Shown here: one piece after another, positions 17,054 to 26,209 of the stretch
Numbering within the stretch: position 1 is the first letter of the stretch
Layout: each line of letters opens with the position of its first letter
Assembly: GCF_022565915.1 (NCBI RefSeq)
Contig: NZ_JAJOYX010000003.1
Location: 1 to 64,000 of the forward strand
Source of the DNA: Nesterenkonia sp. LB17
Lineage (GTDB): Bacteria > Actinomycetota > Actinomycetes > Actinomycetales > Micrococcaceae
Length of the DNA: 64,000 nucleotides
Direction of reading: 5' to 3'
The notes under the pieces: generated by a model
Database searches by the model: none
The model's input: only the letters and a program-made list of their open reading frames with translations
Told to the model about the DNA's origin: nothing
Translations under genes and position numbers: made by a program

Positions 17054-18810
17054 GCGGGTCACCGGAGAGCGCCTTCGACGTCGTCGAAGCCACCATCGCC
17101 CAGCTGCGCGACGCCCTGGATCGCGGCGCGCTCACCAGCGAGCAGCTGGTGAAGGCGTATCTGGACCGGATCGAGGCGTACGACCGGCAGGACACCCAGC
17201 ACGGTCCCCGACTCAACGCCACGGTGGTGATGAATCCACGAGCCCTCGAGGAGGCTCGTGCTTCAGACGCGCGGCGTGCCGCGGGCGAACCGCTGGGCGC
17301 GCTCGAAGGAATCCCCTACACCGCCAAAGACAGCTACAAGGCCGCCGGGCTGACCGTGGCCGCCGGCTCCCCCGCCTTCGCGGACCTGGTGGCACAGCAG
17401 GACTGCTTCGTCGTGGAGCGGCTGCGCGGCGCGGGAGCGATCCTGCTCGGGCTGACGAACATGCCTCCGATGGCCAACGGCGGGATGCAGCGCGGCCTCT
17501 ACGGCAGAGCCGAGAGCCCCTACAATTCGGCGTTCCTGACTTCCGCCTTCGCCTCCGGATCCTCCAACGGTTCCGGCACGGCGACCGCGGCCAGTTTCGC
17601 CAGCTTCGGGCTGGCTGAGGAGACCTGGTCCTCCGGTCGGGCACCGGCCTCGAACAACGCGCTCTGCGCCTACACCCCTTCCTGGGGCGTCATCTCGATG
17701 CGGGGGAACTGGCCGCTGGTGCCGACCATGGACGTCGCCGTGCCGCACACCCGCACGATGTCCGACATGCTCGAGGTGCTGGAGGTGATCGTCGCCGATG
17801 ACGCGCAGCCCCGCGGGGACTTCTGGCGGGTTCAGCCCTGGCTCGCTCTGCCACCGGCCTCTGCGCTGCGCCCGGACTCCTACGCCGCCCTTGCGGCAGA
17901 TGACCCTTCTGCTGCCCGCGAGGTGCTGGGAGGGCTGAACATCGGCGCGCCCCGGATGTACCTGGGCGAGGATCCTGAGGCTGGCACCGCCGCGCCCAGA
18001 TTCGACGGGGTGACCGGCATCGGGGGATCCACCGGACGAAGGGTGCTCCCGCGAGCCTCGGTGCTCGAGCTGTGGGAGGCCGCGGTCGAGAGCCTCACCG
18101 CCGCCGGCGCCACGCTCACCCGCAGCGACCTGCCGGTGGTGTCCAACTACGAGGGGGACCGGCCGGGAGCTCCGACCATCAAGACCCGCGGGCTCGTGTC
18201 GGAGGAGTACCTCCGCCAGGAGGTGGGGCTGCTCTCTGCCTGGTCCTGTGAGGATTTCCTGGCGGCCAACGCGGATCCAGCCCTGCACAGCCTCGTCCGC
18301 GTCGACGGCAGCCAGATCTTTCCGCCTCCGCCCGGGGCTCTGCCGGATCGCTACGACGGCTTCGATGATGACATCGCAACCCTGCCGGAGCTGGTGCGTG
18401 CCCACCCCGACCTGCACCTGGCGGGCATTCCGCTGATGCAGGACGGCATCGAAGGGCTCGTCCGCACCCGCGAGCTCGACTTCGAGCAGTGGATGGATCA
18501 CCACGGCTTCGACGTCATCGCCTTTCCCGCGGTGGCCGACGTCGGGCCGGCGGATGCAGACGTCTCAGCGGACTCGGCCGAGCTGGCCTGGCGCAACGGG
18601 GTATGGGTCGCCAACGGCAATCTCGTCTGGCGCCACCTGGGGATTCCCACGGTGACGGTGCCCATGGGCACCATGGCGGACACCGGGATGCCGGTGGGGC
18701 TGACCTTCGCCGGACGCCCCTATGAGGATGCCCGGCTGCTGCAGATCGCCGCCGCCTTCGAAGCCACGGGGCAGCGCCGCACCGAACCACCGCTGACTCC
18801 TCGACTGTGA
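17050..18810 (+). CDS. Amidase-signature family hydrolase, possibly acting on N-carbamoylputrescine
   Basis: This 586-residue enzyme belongs to the amidase signature family. The catalytic triad is visible as Lys in YTAKDSY, Ser in SGSSNGSG and the nucleophilic Ser in TWSSGRAPAS, which aligns with the usual TGGSIRIPA but is unusual in sequence. Family members are mostly 450-500 residues, so this one is long. The ATGA overlap with the agmatine deiminase gene shows tight coupling. I infer that it removes the carbamoyl group from N-carbamoylputrescine to give putrescine, replacing the nitrilase-family AguB, for which no gene is present here. The alternative is an unrelated amide substrate. The gene ends the operon. 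Confidence 0.85.
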   Translation: MSGSPESAFDVVEATIAQLRDALDRGALTSEQLVKAYLDRIEAYDRQDTQHGPRLNATVVMNPRALEEARASDARRAAGEPLGALEGIPYTAKDSYKAAGLTVAAGSPAFADLVAQQDCFVVERLRGAGAILLGLTNMPPMANGGMQRGLYGRAESPYNSAFLTSAFASGSSNGSGTATAASFASFGLAEETWSSGRAPASNNALCAYTPSWGVISMRGNWPLVPTMDVAVPHTRTMSDMLEVLEVIVADDAQPRGDFWRVQPWLALPPASALRPDSYAALAADDPSAAREVLGGLNIGAPRMYLGEDPEAGTAAPRFDGVTGIGGSTGRRVLPRASVLELWEAAVESLTAAGATLTRSDLPVVSNYEGDRPGAPTIKTRGLVSEEYLRQEVGLLSAWSCEDFLAANADPALHSLVRVDGSQIFPPPPGALPDRYDGFDDDIATLPELVRAHPDLHLAGIPLMQDGIEGLVRTRELDFEQWMDHHGFDVIAFPAVADVGPADADVSADSAELAWRNGVWVANGNLVWRHLGIPTVTVPMGTMADTGMPVGLTFAGRPYEDARLLQIAAAFEATGQRRTEPPLTPRL

Positions 18811-18965
18811 ATCCTGCAGGCATCGAATCGAGCCGCGTCGTCCTCCGCGCCCGGCTCCCCGCACGCCCTCAGCAAGCCCCCTGCAGCAATCTGTCGCGAG
18901 ACTGAAGAAGCCTGAACCTGGCGCGGCACGAACGTGTGCAGCGCACAGGCATGAGGCCCGACGCA

Positions 18966-19026
18966 GACGGCGCCCCCGACAGCCGGGGCTGCTGGGGACG
19001 CCGTCGCACCTCAGGCTCTGCCTGAG
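18966..19026. terminator. Two hairpins between the convergent amidase and ahcY genes
   Basis: The first hairpin (18966-19005) pairs GACGGCGCCCCC with GGGGACGCCGTC (11 of 12). The second (19010-19026) is a perfect CTCAGGC-TCT-GCCTGAG. They lie between the stop codons at 18810 and 19055 and could terminate transcription from both sides. No T-run is present. Confidence 0.55.
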
Positions 19027-19054
19027 CGATCAGCTGAGGGATCAGCTGGGGGAA

Positions 19055-20545
<1,491 letters not shown>

Positions 20546-20630
20546 AGGTATAGGAATCCTTCTGCTGTGTCGGGTGAGAGTTCGATGCCGTGCTTGGTGA
20601 CGTGCTTGGTGACGTGCGGCGGGCAGAGGC

Positions 20631-20837
20631 TCAGCGCGGGGCGAGCAGCGTCGGCACGCCGCGTTCGATCGCGTAGCGCAGGCTGGGGTCATCCGTGGAG
20701 ATGAGCTGATCCCCGTCCTGTCGCAGGGTGCTGCCGCTGACCGGACAGCGCAGGATCTTCAGCAGATCGTCAGAGAGTGCGACGGCGGCCCGCCCCGGTG
20801 TGGGGCTCGGCGCGACGGAGGACTGGGCACTGGGCAT
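20631..20837 (-). CDS. Trm112 family protein
   Basis: This 68-residue protein has the Trm112/UPF0434 core [14 protein letters not shown]...[21 protein letters not shown]. Only one of the cysteines that bind zinc in classical Trm112 is present, as is common in bacterial members. Family members activate methyltransferases in eukaryotes; the bacterial role is unclear. TAGGCT lies 6 nt before the ATG and no ribosome site is seen, so the mRNA is likely leaderless. It sits 85 bp upstream of ahcY in the same direction; in many actinobacteria it is next to manB and manA instead. Confidence 0.85.
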   Translation of the reverse strand: MPSAQSSVAPSPTPGRAAVALSDDLLKILRCPVSGSTLRQDGDQLISTDDPSLRYAIERGVPTLLAPR

Positions 20838-20865
20838 GGCCCAAGCCTACCGCGCAGGGCACAGC

Positions 20866-20903
20866 AGAGGGCCGGCGTCGTCATCCGACGACACCGGCCC
20901 TCT
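20866..20903 (-). terminator. Strong hairpin after the SulP gene
   Basis: A 16-bp stem with one internal C/A mismatch and a 4-nt loop (arms AGAGGGCCGG and CCGGCCCTCT plus GTCGTC/GACGAC). It lies about 30 nt downstream of the sulP-type stop codon and before the Trm112 gene promoter, so it should insulate the two. There is no T-run. Confidence 0.75.
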
Positions 20904-20934
20904 GTGCATTCAGCTCAGGCTGTTGCGGGGCTGG

Positions 20935-22458
20935 TCAGTGACCGGCGCCGAGGTTTCCGGCCATCCGCTCGTGCAGAGCGGCGCTGGCGGTGTTGAGACC
21001 AGAGATCTCCACCCGCTTGCCGTACTTGGAGTACTTCTCGGTGATCGCGTCCAGGGAGGCCACGGTGGAGGCATCCCAGACGTGGGAGTTGTACATGTCG
21101 ATCACGATGTGGTCGGGATCCTCCGCGTAGTTGAACTGGGTGTAGAGATCGTTGGAGGAGGCGAAGAACAGCTCGCCCCTGACCTCGTACTTCGCGATCT
21201 CCTCACCGAAGTGCTGTTCGATCCGGCGCTCCACGGTGGCCAGGTGAGCCACCCGGCGGGCGAAGAGCACCATGGCGGTGAGCACTCCGAGGCCGACACC
21301 GATGGCCAGGTTGTGCGTCCAGACGGTGGCGATGACGGTGACCAGCATGACCGCGGTCTCGGACTTGGGCATCATCTTCAGGGTCGAAGGCTTGATGCTG
21401 TGCCAGTCGAAGGTGGCGACGGAGACGAAGATCATCACAGCCACCAGCGCGGCCATCGGGATCATCGCGACGACGTCGCCGAGCGCAACCGCGAGGATCA
21501 GCACGAAGATCCCGGCGCAGAAGGTGGAGATGCGGGTGCGCGCACCGGAAGCCTTCACATTGATCATGGTCTGACCGACCATGGCGCAGCCGCCCATGCC
21601 GCCGAAGAAGCCGGTGATGATGTTCGCGGCGCCCTGTCCCCAGGACTCGCGCACCTTGCCGGAGCGGGTGTCGGTGACGTCGTCGACCAGCTTGGCGGTC
21701 ATCAGCGACTCGAGAAGCCCGACTGCTGCCATTCCCAGCGCGTAGGGCGCGATGATCTGGAAGGTCTCCATGGTGAAGGGGACATCCGGGATGAACAGCT
21801 CGGGGATCGACTGGGGCAGCTCGCCCTTGTCACCCACGGTGGGCACGTTCAGCGCGAAGACCACACCGAGCACGGTCAGCAGCACGATGGCCACCAGCGG
21901 CGGCGGCACGATGCTGGTGATCCGCGGCAACAGGTAGATGACCACCAGACCGAGGGCCACCAGCGGGTAGACCAGCCACGGGACGCCGATGAGATCGGGG
22001 AACTGCGAGGTGAAGATCAGGATCGCCAGCGCATTGACGAACCCGACCATCACCGAGCGGGGAATGAAGCGCATGATCTTCGCTACGCCGATGACCGCCA
22101 GCAACACCTGGAAGACACCGGCGAGGATGACCGCGGCGATGAAGTAGTCGATGCCGTGGCTTGCCACCAGCGGAGCGATGACCAGGGCGGTGGCGGCGGT
22201 GGCGGCGGAGATCATTGCGGGGCGTCCACCGAGGAAGGCGATCGAGACCGCCATCGTGAAGGAGGCGAAGAGCCCATAGCGTGGGTCCACGCCGGCGATC
22301 AGCGAGAACGCGATGGCCTCGGGGATCAGCGCCAGCGCCACGACCAGTCCGGCCAGGATCTCGGTCTTGAGCAGGCGCGGGGACTTGAGTGTGCGAAGAA
22401 CCGACTGGCGTTCTTCGGGTGACAGCTCCTCGGCGACGGCCGTGGGCTTGTGTGCCAT
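20935..22458 (-). CDS. SulP family inorganic anion transporter
   Basis: The 507-residue protein is a SulP/SLC26-type transporter, with a transmembrane domain of about 10-12 segments (starting near [27 protein letters not shown]) and a C-terminal STAS domain of ~100 residues ([23 protein letters not shown]). The family moves sulfate, bicarbonate or other anions; the substrate cannot be read from sequence. ATG 22458 has CGGAG 5 nt upstream; upstream in-frame codons lie in the promoter region. A MerR gene lies just upstream in the same direction, and a 30-bp palindrome stands between them. Confidence 0.92.
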   Translation of the reverse strand: MAHKPTAVAEELSPEERQSVLRTLKSPRLLKTEILAGLVVALALIPEAIAFSLIAGVDPRYGLFASFTMAVSIAFLGGRPAMISAATAATALVIAPLVASHGIDYFIAAVILAGVFQVLLAVIGVAKIMRFIPRSVMVGFVNALAILIFTSQFPDLIGVPWLVYPLVALGLVVIYLLPRITSIVPPPLVAIVLLTVLGVVFALNVPTVGDKGELPQSIPELFIPDVPFTMETFQIIAPYALGMAAVGLLESLMTAKLVDDVTDTRSGKVRESWGQGAANIITGFFGGMGGCAMVGQTMINVKASGARTRISTFCAGIFVLILAVALGDVVAMIPMAALVAVMIFVSVATFDWHSIKPSTLKMMPKSETAVMLVTVIATVWTHNLAIGVGLGVLTAMVLFARRVAHLATVERRIEQHFGEEIAKYEVRGELFFASSNDLYTQFNYAEDPDHIVIDMYNSHVWDASTVASLDAITEKYSKYGKRVEISGLNTASAALHERMAGNLGAGH

Positions 22459-22583
22459 GAGGCTCCGTTCTCGGGTTGTGGACACAGCAGTGTCCATCGG
22501 ATTACATACGACGTGCGGATGCGCAGCGCTGCGCAGGAAAGATTGGGGGAACCGGTGAGACAACCTCTAACCGGTCACGCCAA

Positions 22584-22613
22584 GAACCCTACCCTAACGT
22601 TAGGTGAGGGTTC
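22584..22613. promoter_or_regulatory. 30-bp palindrome, probable MerR operator for the SulP gene
   Basis: The arms GAACCCTACCCTAAC and GTTAGGTGAGGGTTC are complementary at 13 of 15 positions with no spacer, centred on CCTAACGTTAGG. On the minus strand it lies between weak -35 (GTGAAC) and -10 (TAGGGT) candidates about 18 nt apart, as in promoters that MerR proteins untwist. It is about 125 bases upstream of the sulP-type start and 40 downstream of the MerR gene. Confidence 0.6.
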
Positions 22614-22651
22614 ACGTTCTGTGGTCAATGTCTCACCAGGTGGGCGCAGCC

Positions 22652-23032
22652 TCAGCTGCTGAGCTGGTTCCTGAGCTGTTCGGCCAGCAGATCTGCCTGT
22701 TCCAGGTAGGCCGCGAGCTTGGCGCGCTCCCGGTCCACATGCTCCAGTGACTCTTGCGCCCGATTGCGCTGATCCGCGTCGAGGGTGTCCAGCTCCAGCA
22801 GCGCCACGACCTCGGAGAGCTCCTCGAGGCTGAACCCCAGCGGTTTGAGGTACTTGATCCGCATCAGCCGCTGCTGGTCCGCTTCGCTGTAGAGCCGAAA
22901 GCCACCCTCGGTGCGGCCGCTGGCCGGAAGCAGGCCGACGTCGCCGTAATGGCGGATGGTCCGCAGGGACAGGCCGGTGCGATCGGCAAGCTCGCCGATG
23001 TGCATGGCTTCTGCGTGCGGACCTGTGCTCAC
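22652..23032 (-). CDS. MerR family transcriptional regulator
   Basis: The 126-residue protein has an N-terminal winged helix of the MerR type (MHIGELADRTGLSLRTIRHY...GLLPASGRTEGGFRLY) followed by a coiled coil that would form the dimer interface. There is no clear cysteine-rich metal site or large effector domain. GTG 23032 is chosen because GGGAGG lies 4 nt upstream; an upstream frame to 23056 adds 8 residues and an internal ATG at 23005 lacks a ribosome site. The palindrome at 22584-22613 suggests it controls the SulP transporter gene downstream. Confidence 0.9.
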   Translation of the reverse strand: MSTGPHAEAMHIGELADRTGLSLRTIRHYGDVGLLPASGRTEGGFRLYSEADQQRLMRIKYLKPLGFSLEELSEVVALLELDTLDADQRNRAQESLEHVDRERAKLAAYLEQADLLAEQLRNQLSS

Positions 23033-23131
23033 GTGACCTCCCGGTGTCTCTGGCACGTCACTCTATCAACGCCTGCGAAGCGGGATGACCTGACCTGAGG
23101 AGTCCACGCGCGCGTCGGTTCAGCTCTCGAC

Positions 23132-23599
23132 TCAGTCGTCGAGCATGCGCAGATGACCGCGGGAGATCCCGGGCCCTCCGACGCGGACGGGCCGAGCCAT
23201 TCGGTCCCGGGTGGAGCGGGTGGGCAGCTCGGGCTCAGCGCCGCGCTCTGTTCCACGCTCCGCTGCCGGATCAGACTGTCCTGACTGCTCTGCCTGACGC
23301 TGGGCCTCTTGGGCCAGCGCCCAGGCGGCTTGGACCTCCGGGGACTCGCGCACGGCGTCCGCCAGGGCCAGGAGGTCATCCTCCTGCTTCGGCGCTGAGG
23401 TCAGGGTCAGCCGAAGCACCTCCCAACCACGTGGCGGCGTGACCGACGCTGCGTGACGGTCGCAGAGATCATAGGTGTGCGGCTCCGCGTAGACGCTCAG
23501 CGGGCCCACCACCACGGTGGAGTCTTTATAGGAGTAGGTCAGGGTGGCGGCGGCAGGCCGCTCACAGCTGTTTCTGGTGCATCGACGCGAGGAATCCAC
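23132..23599 (-). CDS. DUF3499 family protein
   Basis: The 155-residue protein matches DUF3499, a conserved actinobacterial family. The N-terminal part holds RRCTRNSCERPAAATLTYSYKDS and AEPHTYDLCDRHA, where the cysteines and histidines could bind zinc, then TPPRGWEVLRL. The C-terminal ~60 residues are charged and variable. GTG 23599 is chosen because family members begin just before the RRC motif and TAGGGT lies 8 nt upstream, as for a leaderless mRNA. Function unknown. In related genomes it lies near whiB, manB and manA genes. Confidence 0.87.
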   Translation of the reverse strand: MDSSRRCTRNSCERPAAATLTYSYKDSTVVVGPLSVYAEPHTYDLCDRHAASVTPPRGWEVLRLTLTSAPKQEDDLLALADAVRESPEVQAAWALAQEAQRQAEQSGQSDPAAERGTERGAEPELPTRSTRDRMARPVRVGGPGISRGHLRMLDD

Positions 23600-23610
23600 G
23601 AGAGACCACC

Positions 23611-23844
23611 CTAGCAACCACTCCCCCGGATGCCTGGCAGGCACGACTTGTCGAGGCTTGCGGCCGGGGTGATCTCCGACTGCTGGGACTGCGGCCGGCG
23701 GCCCGCCTGCGCCACCATCACGACGTCGGCCTTCACCAGTGCCGGGGCGAGGTGGCGACAGGAAGCGCGCAGCTCCCCCATCCCGGGTATGAGCACCAGA
23801 AGCGGACCGGCACCCTGGACGTCGTAGGCGACCCTCCCATCAGG
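23611..23844 (-). pseudogene. Remnant of an alpha/beta hydrolase gene
   Basis: On the minus strand an open frame ending in TAG (23611-23613) encodes PDGRVAYDVQGAGP followed by LLVLIPGMGELRASCRHLAPALV. This is the N-terminal beta-strand, oxyanion loop and first helix of alpha/beta fold hydrolases. No ATG, GTG or TTG precedes the conserved part in frame, and after ALV the sequence loses all similarity and stops within 40 codons. The catalytic Ser, Asp and His regions are absent. It is best read as a gene fragment between the DUF5719 and DUF3499 genes. Its end holds the -10 box of the DUF3499 gene. Confidence 0.6.
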
Positions 23845-23905
23845 GGCTGCAGGAACTGCGTGATCGGACCGGCCGCTTCTCGCGCCCGGCGCTGGGGCGA
23901 ACCGC

Positions 23906-26209
23906 TCAGCGCAGCAGCCGCACCGGCACGTACTCTGCGGCCCCGCGCAGCGGTGAGACCGGGGTCAGGCTGAACGCACCGTCATCTGTGGTGGTGGACA
24001 TCGTCGCGTGGACGCTGCCTTCGCCGTCGAGCTGCGGTTCGGAGAACACGATCACCGCGGCGCCGTCCTCGCTGTCGTCAGGTTCGGCGGAGGCAAGGTC
24101 GTCGGCGGAGATGACCCCCGCGCCATCCCCGGTGAGCTCGACGTTCTGCTCGGGCCCGAAATCTCCGTCGACGTCCATCACCCGGTAGGCGACGCTGCCC
24201 GAGGCGCCGGAGGCGAACAGGTGCAGCTCGGGCTCACCGAGCTGCGGCAGCAAGGTGCCGGAGCCCTCCCCGAGCGCCGTGGCTGGAGCCGCCCAGCTGA
24301 AGTCTGAGCCCGTCTCGGTCTCGCTGCGCACCCCCACATAGGCCGGAACGTCGGTGCGCACGCGGATGTCTCTGGCGCCGGGCTCGAGGCCGCGCAGGTT
24401 CACGGCGTCGATCTCGCCGCCGTTCACGGTGAAGACGCCGGGGGTCTCGATGACCTGCTGGCCGTCCTCGCCGTAGACCTGCAGCTCAACGGTCGCGCCC
24501 TGATCACCCGGGACGTGGATCCAGAGCTCCGGCGGCGTGGTGCTCTCCTCATCGTCGTCGTCTCCGGAGGCGGGGACGCCTTCGGGGATCGGCACTCCGG
24601 GCATCAGGTGCTCGGTGCCCGGGGCTGTCATCTGGGGAAGAAACTCCACGCCGGTGCCGGTCAGCCCGGACGCGCGGGAGGACTGCAGCTGCGCGGTGAC
24701 CGGCGCCCCGGCTGAGCGGACCTGGACACCCAGGTCCGACCCCGAAGAGGCCAGACCGGCGATGTTGACCGAGCGGGTGGTCTGACCGGGGACGACGATG
24801 GATCGCGTCCCGGTGGTGCCACGATCTCCGTCGGAGTCCACGCTCGTGATCTCTACCGTGGCGGACCGGTCGAAGGGATTCGCAAGAGTCAGCAGCGACG
24901 AGGAGCCGGCCGCGGTCTCGGGGCCGAAGAACCACTGGCTGCGTTCGGGGGCGGTGCACTGACCGACGGCGAGACCGGCCACCGGGCCGTCTTCGGCCTC
25001 GTACTCATAGAGCGCTGCGGCCGCCGGCGCGCTGCCATCGGCAGTCGCGGCGGTCTCCAGCAGCGGCGGCCGGGCGACGTCGAGGTCTGACTCATAGACC
25101 GCCTCGCGCTGGGTCAATGGGGCCTCCGCCTGTGCGGTGTCCCCGCCCTCCTCGATCTCACCAGCGTCTGCGGAGGATGCTTCGGTCAGGACGTCCTCGT
25201 TGACGCGGCCCTCCTGGTTCAGCTGCGCCCACCAGGAGTCGGGGAAGGACCCGTTGAGATCCGTGGCGAAGAGCACCGCGGAGAACCGTGAGACGGCCGA
25301 GGAGTCCCTGTCGCGGTACTCGAGCTGGCCATCGGTGGTCAGCGAATCGGGCTGGCCGGGCAGCGGCGGACAGATGAAGGTCCGCCCAGCCTGCGGAGCG
25401 GCCACGGAGACGGCACCCAGCGCCGCTGACGCCACCTGGCCCTCTCCGGGAGTCCCGGTGGCGGCCTCGGAGCGGCCATCCATCAGGCCATCCACTGCGA
25501 CCGAGCCGATCATGGTGGCCAGAACTCCCGCGGTCACGACGACGGCGGCCGTGCGGGACTTCGTGCCCCTTCGTCTCCTGAGGGCGGTTGTGTGCTCCGC
25601 GCCGGACTCAGGGCTGCCGTCATTGTTCCGGGCTCCACGGCGGCGGTCCCGCCAGGTGCCCTTGGGACGTTTCTGTTTTCCAGGAGTCGAGGGCGCAGCC
25701 GACGTCTCGGTGACGGCCGAAGCCTCGGTGCTGGCGGACATCTCGATGTCGGCCGGAGCCTCGATCTGATCGTCGGCCCCGGTGTCGACAGGGGAAGGCC
25801 CGACAGCGACCGGTTCGGCGGCGGATTCGACGGCAGGGGCAGCCTTTGTCACCGTGGCCGGCTTCTGCTCCTCAGCGCGGCGCTGGCGTTCCTGCTCCTC
25901 CCGGCGCTGGCGTTCCTGCTCCTCCCGCTGCCGGCGTTCCTGCTCCTCCCGGCGCTGGCGTTCCTGCTCCTCCCGCTGCCGGCGTTCCTGCTCCTCCCGG
26001 CGCTGGCGTTCCTGCTCCTGCCGCTGCCGGCGTTCTTGCTGCTGCTCCATGCGCAGCCGCTGCTCTTCAGCCTTCAATTCGGCTCGGGCCGCGGCCGCGT
26101 CCTGCTTGGCCTTCAGCGTGGCGGCGCGCTCCTGGTCGCGGATGGCGCGCCTGCGCGCCTGGCGCTGCTCCTTGATGAGCTTCTTGACCCTGACCTTCTT
26201 GGCGCTCAT
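23906..26209 (-). CDS. DUF5719 family membrane-anchored protein with Arg/Glu/Gln coiled coil
   Basis: This 767-residue protein starts with a basic segment and a long charged helix made of eight-residue units alternating ERQRREEQ and ERRQREEQ (about residues 60-115), probably a cytoplasmic coiled coil. After a Pro/Ala/Glu-rich linker comes one membrane segment (about residue 220), then a ~530-residue extracytoplasmic part of beta-rich repeats typical of DUF5719. The start overlaps the 3' end of the GT2 gene by 4 bp, so they are co-translated. DUF5719 proteins sit beside this GT2 gene and WhiB in many actinobacteria and are thought to act at the cell envelope; function is unproven. Confidence 0.83.
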   Translation of the reverse strand: MSAKKVRVKKLIKEQRQARRRAIRDQERAATLKAKQDAAAARAELKAEEQRLRMEQQQERRQRQEQERQRREEQERRQREEQERQRREEQERRQREEQERQRREEQERQRRAEEQKPATVTKAAPAVESAAEPVAVGPSPVDTGADDQIEAPADIEMSASTEASAVTETSAAPSTPGKQKRPKGTWRDRRRGARNNDGSPESGAEHTTALRRRRGTKSRTAAVVVTAGVLATMIGSVAVDGLMDGRSEAATGTPGEGQVASAALGAVSVAAPQAGRTFICPPLPGQPDSLTTDGQLEYRDRDSSAVSRFSAVLFATDLNGSFPDSWWAQLNQEGRVNEDVLTEASSADAGEIEEGGDTAQAEAPLTQREAVYESDLDVARPPLLETAATADGSAPAAAALYEYEAEDGPVAGLAVGQCTAPERSQWFFGPETAAGSSSLLTLANPFDRSATVEITSVDSDGDRGTTGTRSIVVPGQTTRSVNIAGLASSGSDLGVQVRSAGAPVTAQLQSSRASGLTGTGVEFLPQMTAPGTEHLMPGVPIPEGVPASGDDDDEESTTPPELWIHVPGDQGATVELQVYGEDGQQVIETPGVFTVNGGEIDAVNLRGLEPGARDIRVRTDVPAYVGVRSETETGSDFSWAAPATALGEGSGTLLPQLGEPELHLFASGASGSVAYRVMDVDGDFGPEQNVELTGDGAGVISADDLASAEPDDSEDGAAVIVFSEPQLDGEGSVHATMSTTTDDGAFSLTPVSPLRGAAEYVPVRLLR
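25876..26040. repeat. 24-bp microrepeats inside the DUF5719 gene
   Basis: About six tandem units of ~24 bp (variants of CGCTGGCGTTCCTGCTCCTC on the plus strand) encode the ERQRREEQ/ERRQREEQ coiled coil. Copy number is likely to vary between strains through slippage. Confidence 0.75.

Noticed and set aside
20546-20630. SAH riboswitch upstream of ahcY
   Set aside because: The spacer lacks the conserved core of the known SAH element. It holds only a 12-bp direct repeat (TGCTTGGTGACG twice, 20591-20614).
22652-23056. Longer MerR start at 23056 and analogous upstream extensions of other genes (ahcY to 20692, sulP-type to 22563, DUF255 to 52326)
   Set aside because: The added residues are unconserved and lie in promoters or hairpins; internal starts have ribosome sites or match family N-termini.
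25876-26040. CRISPR-like spaced repeats
   Set aside because: Units are contiguous, in frame with a coding sequence and lack unique spacers.
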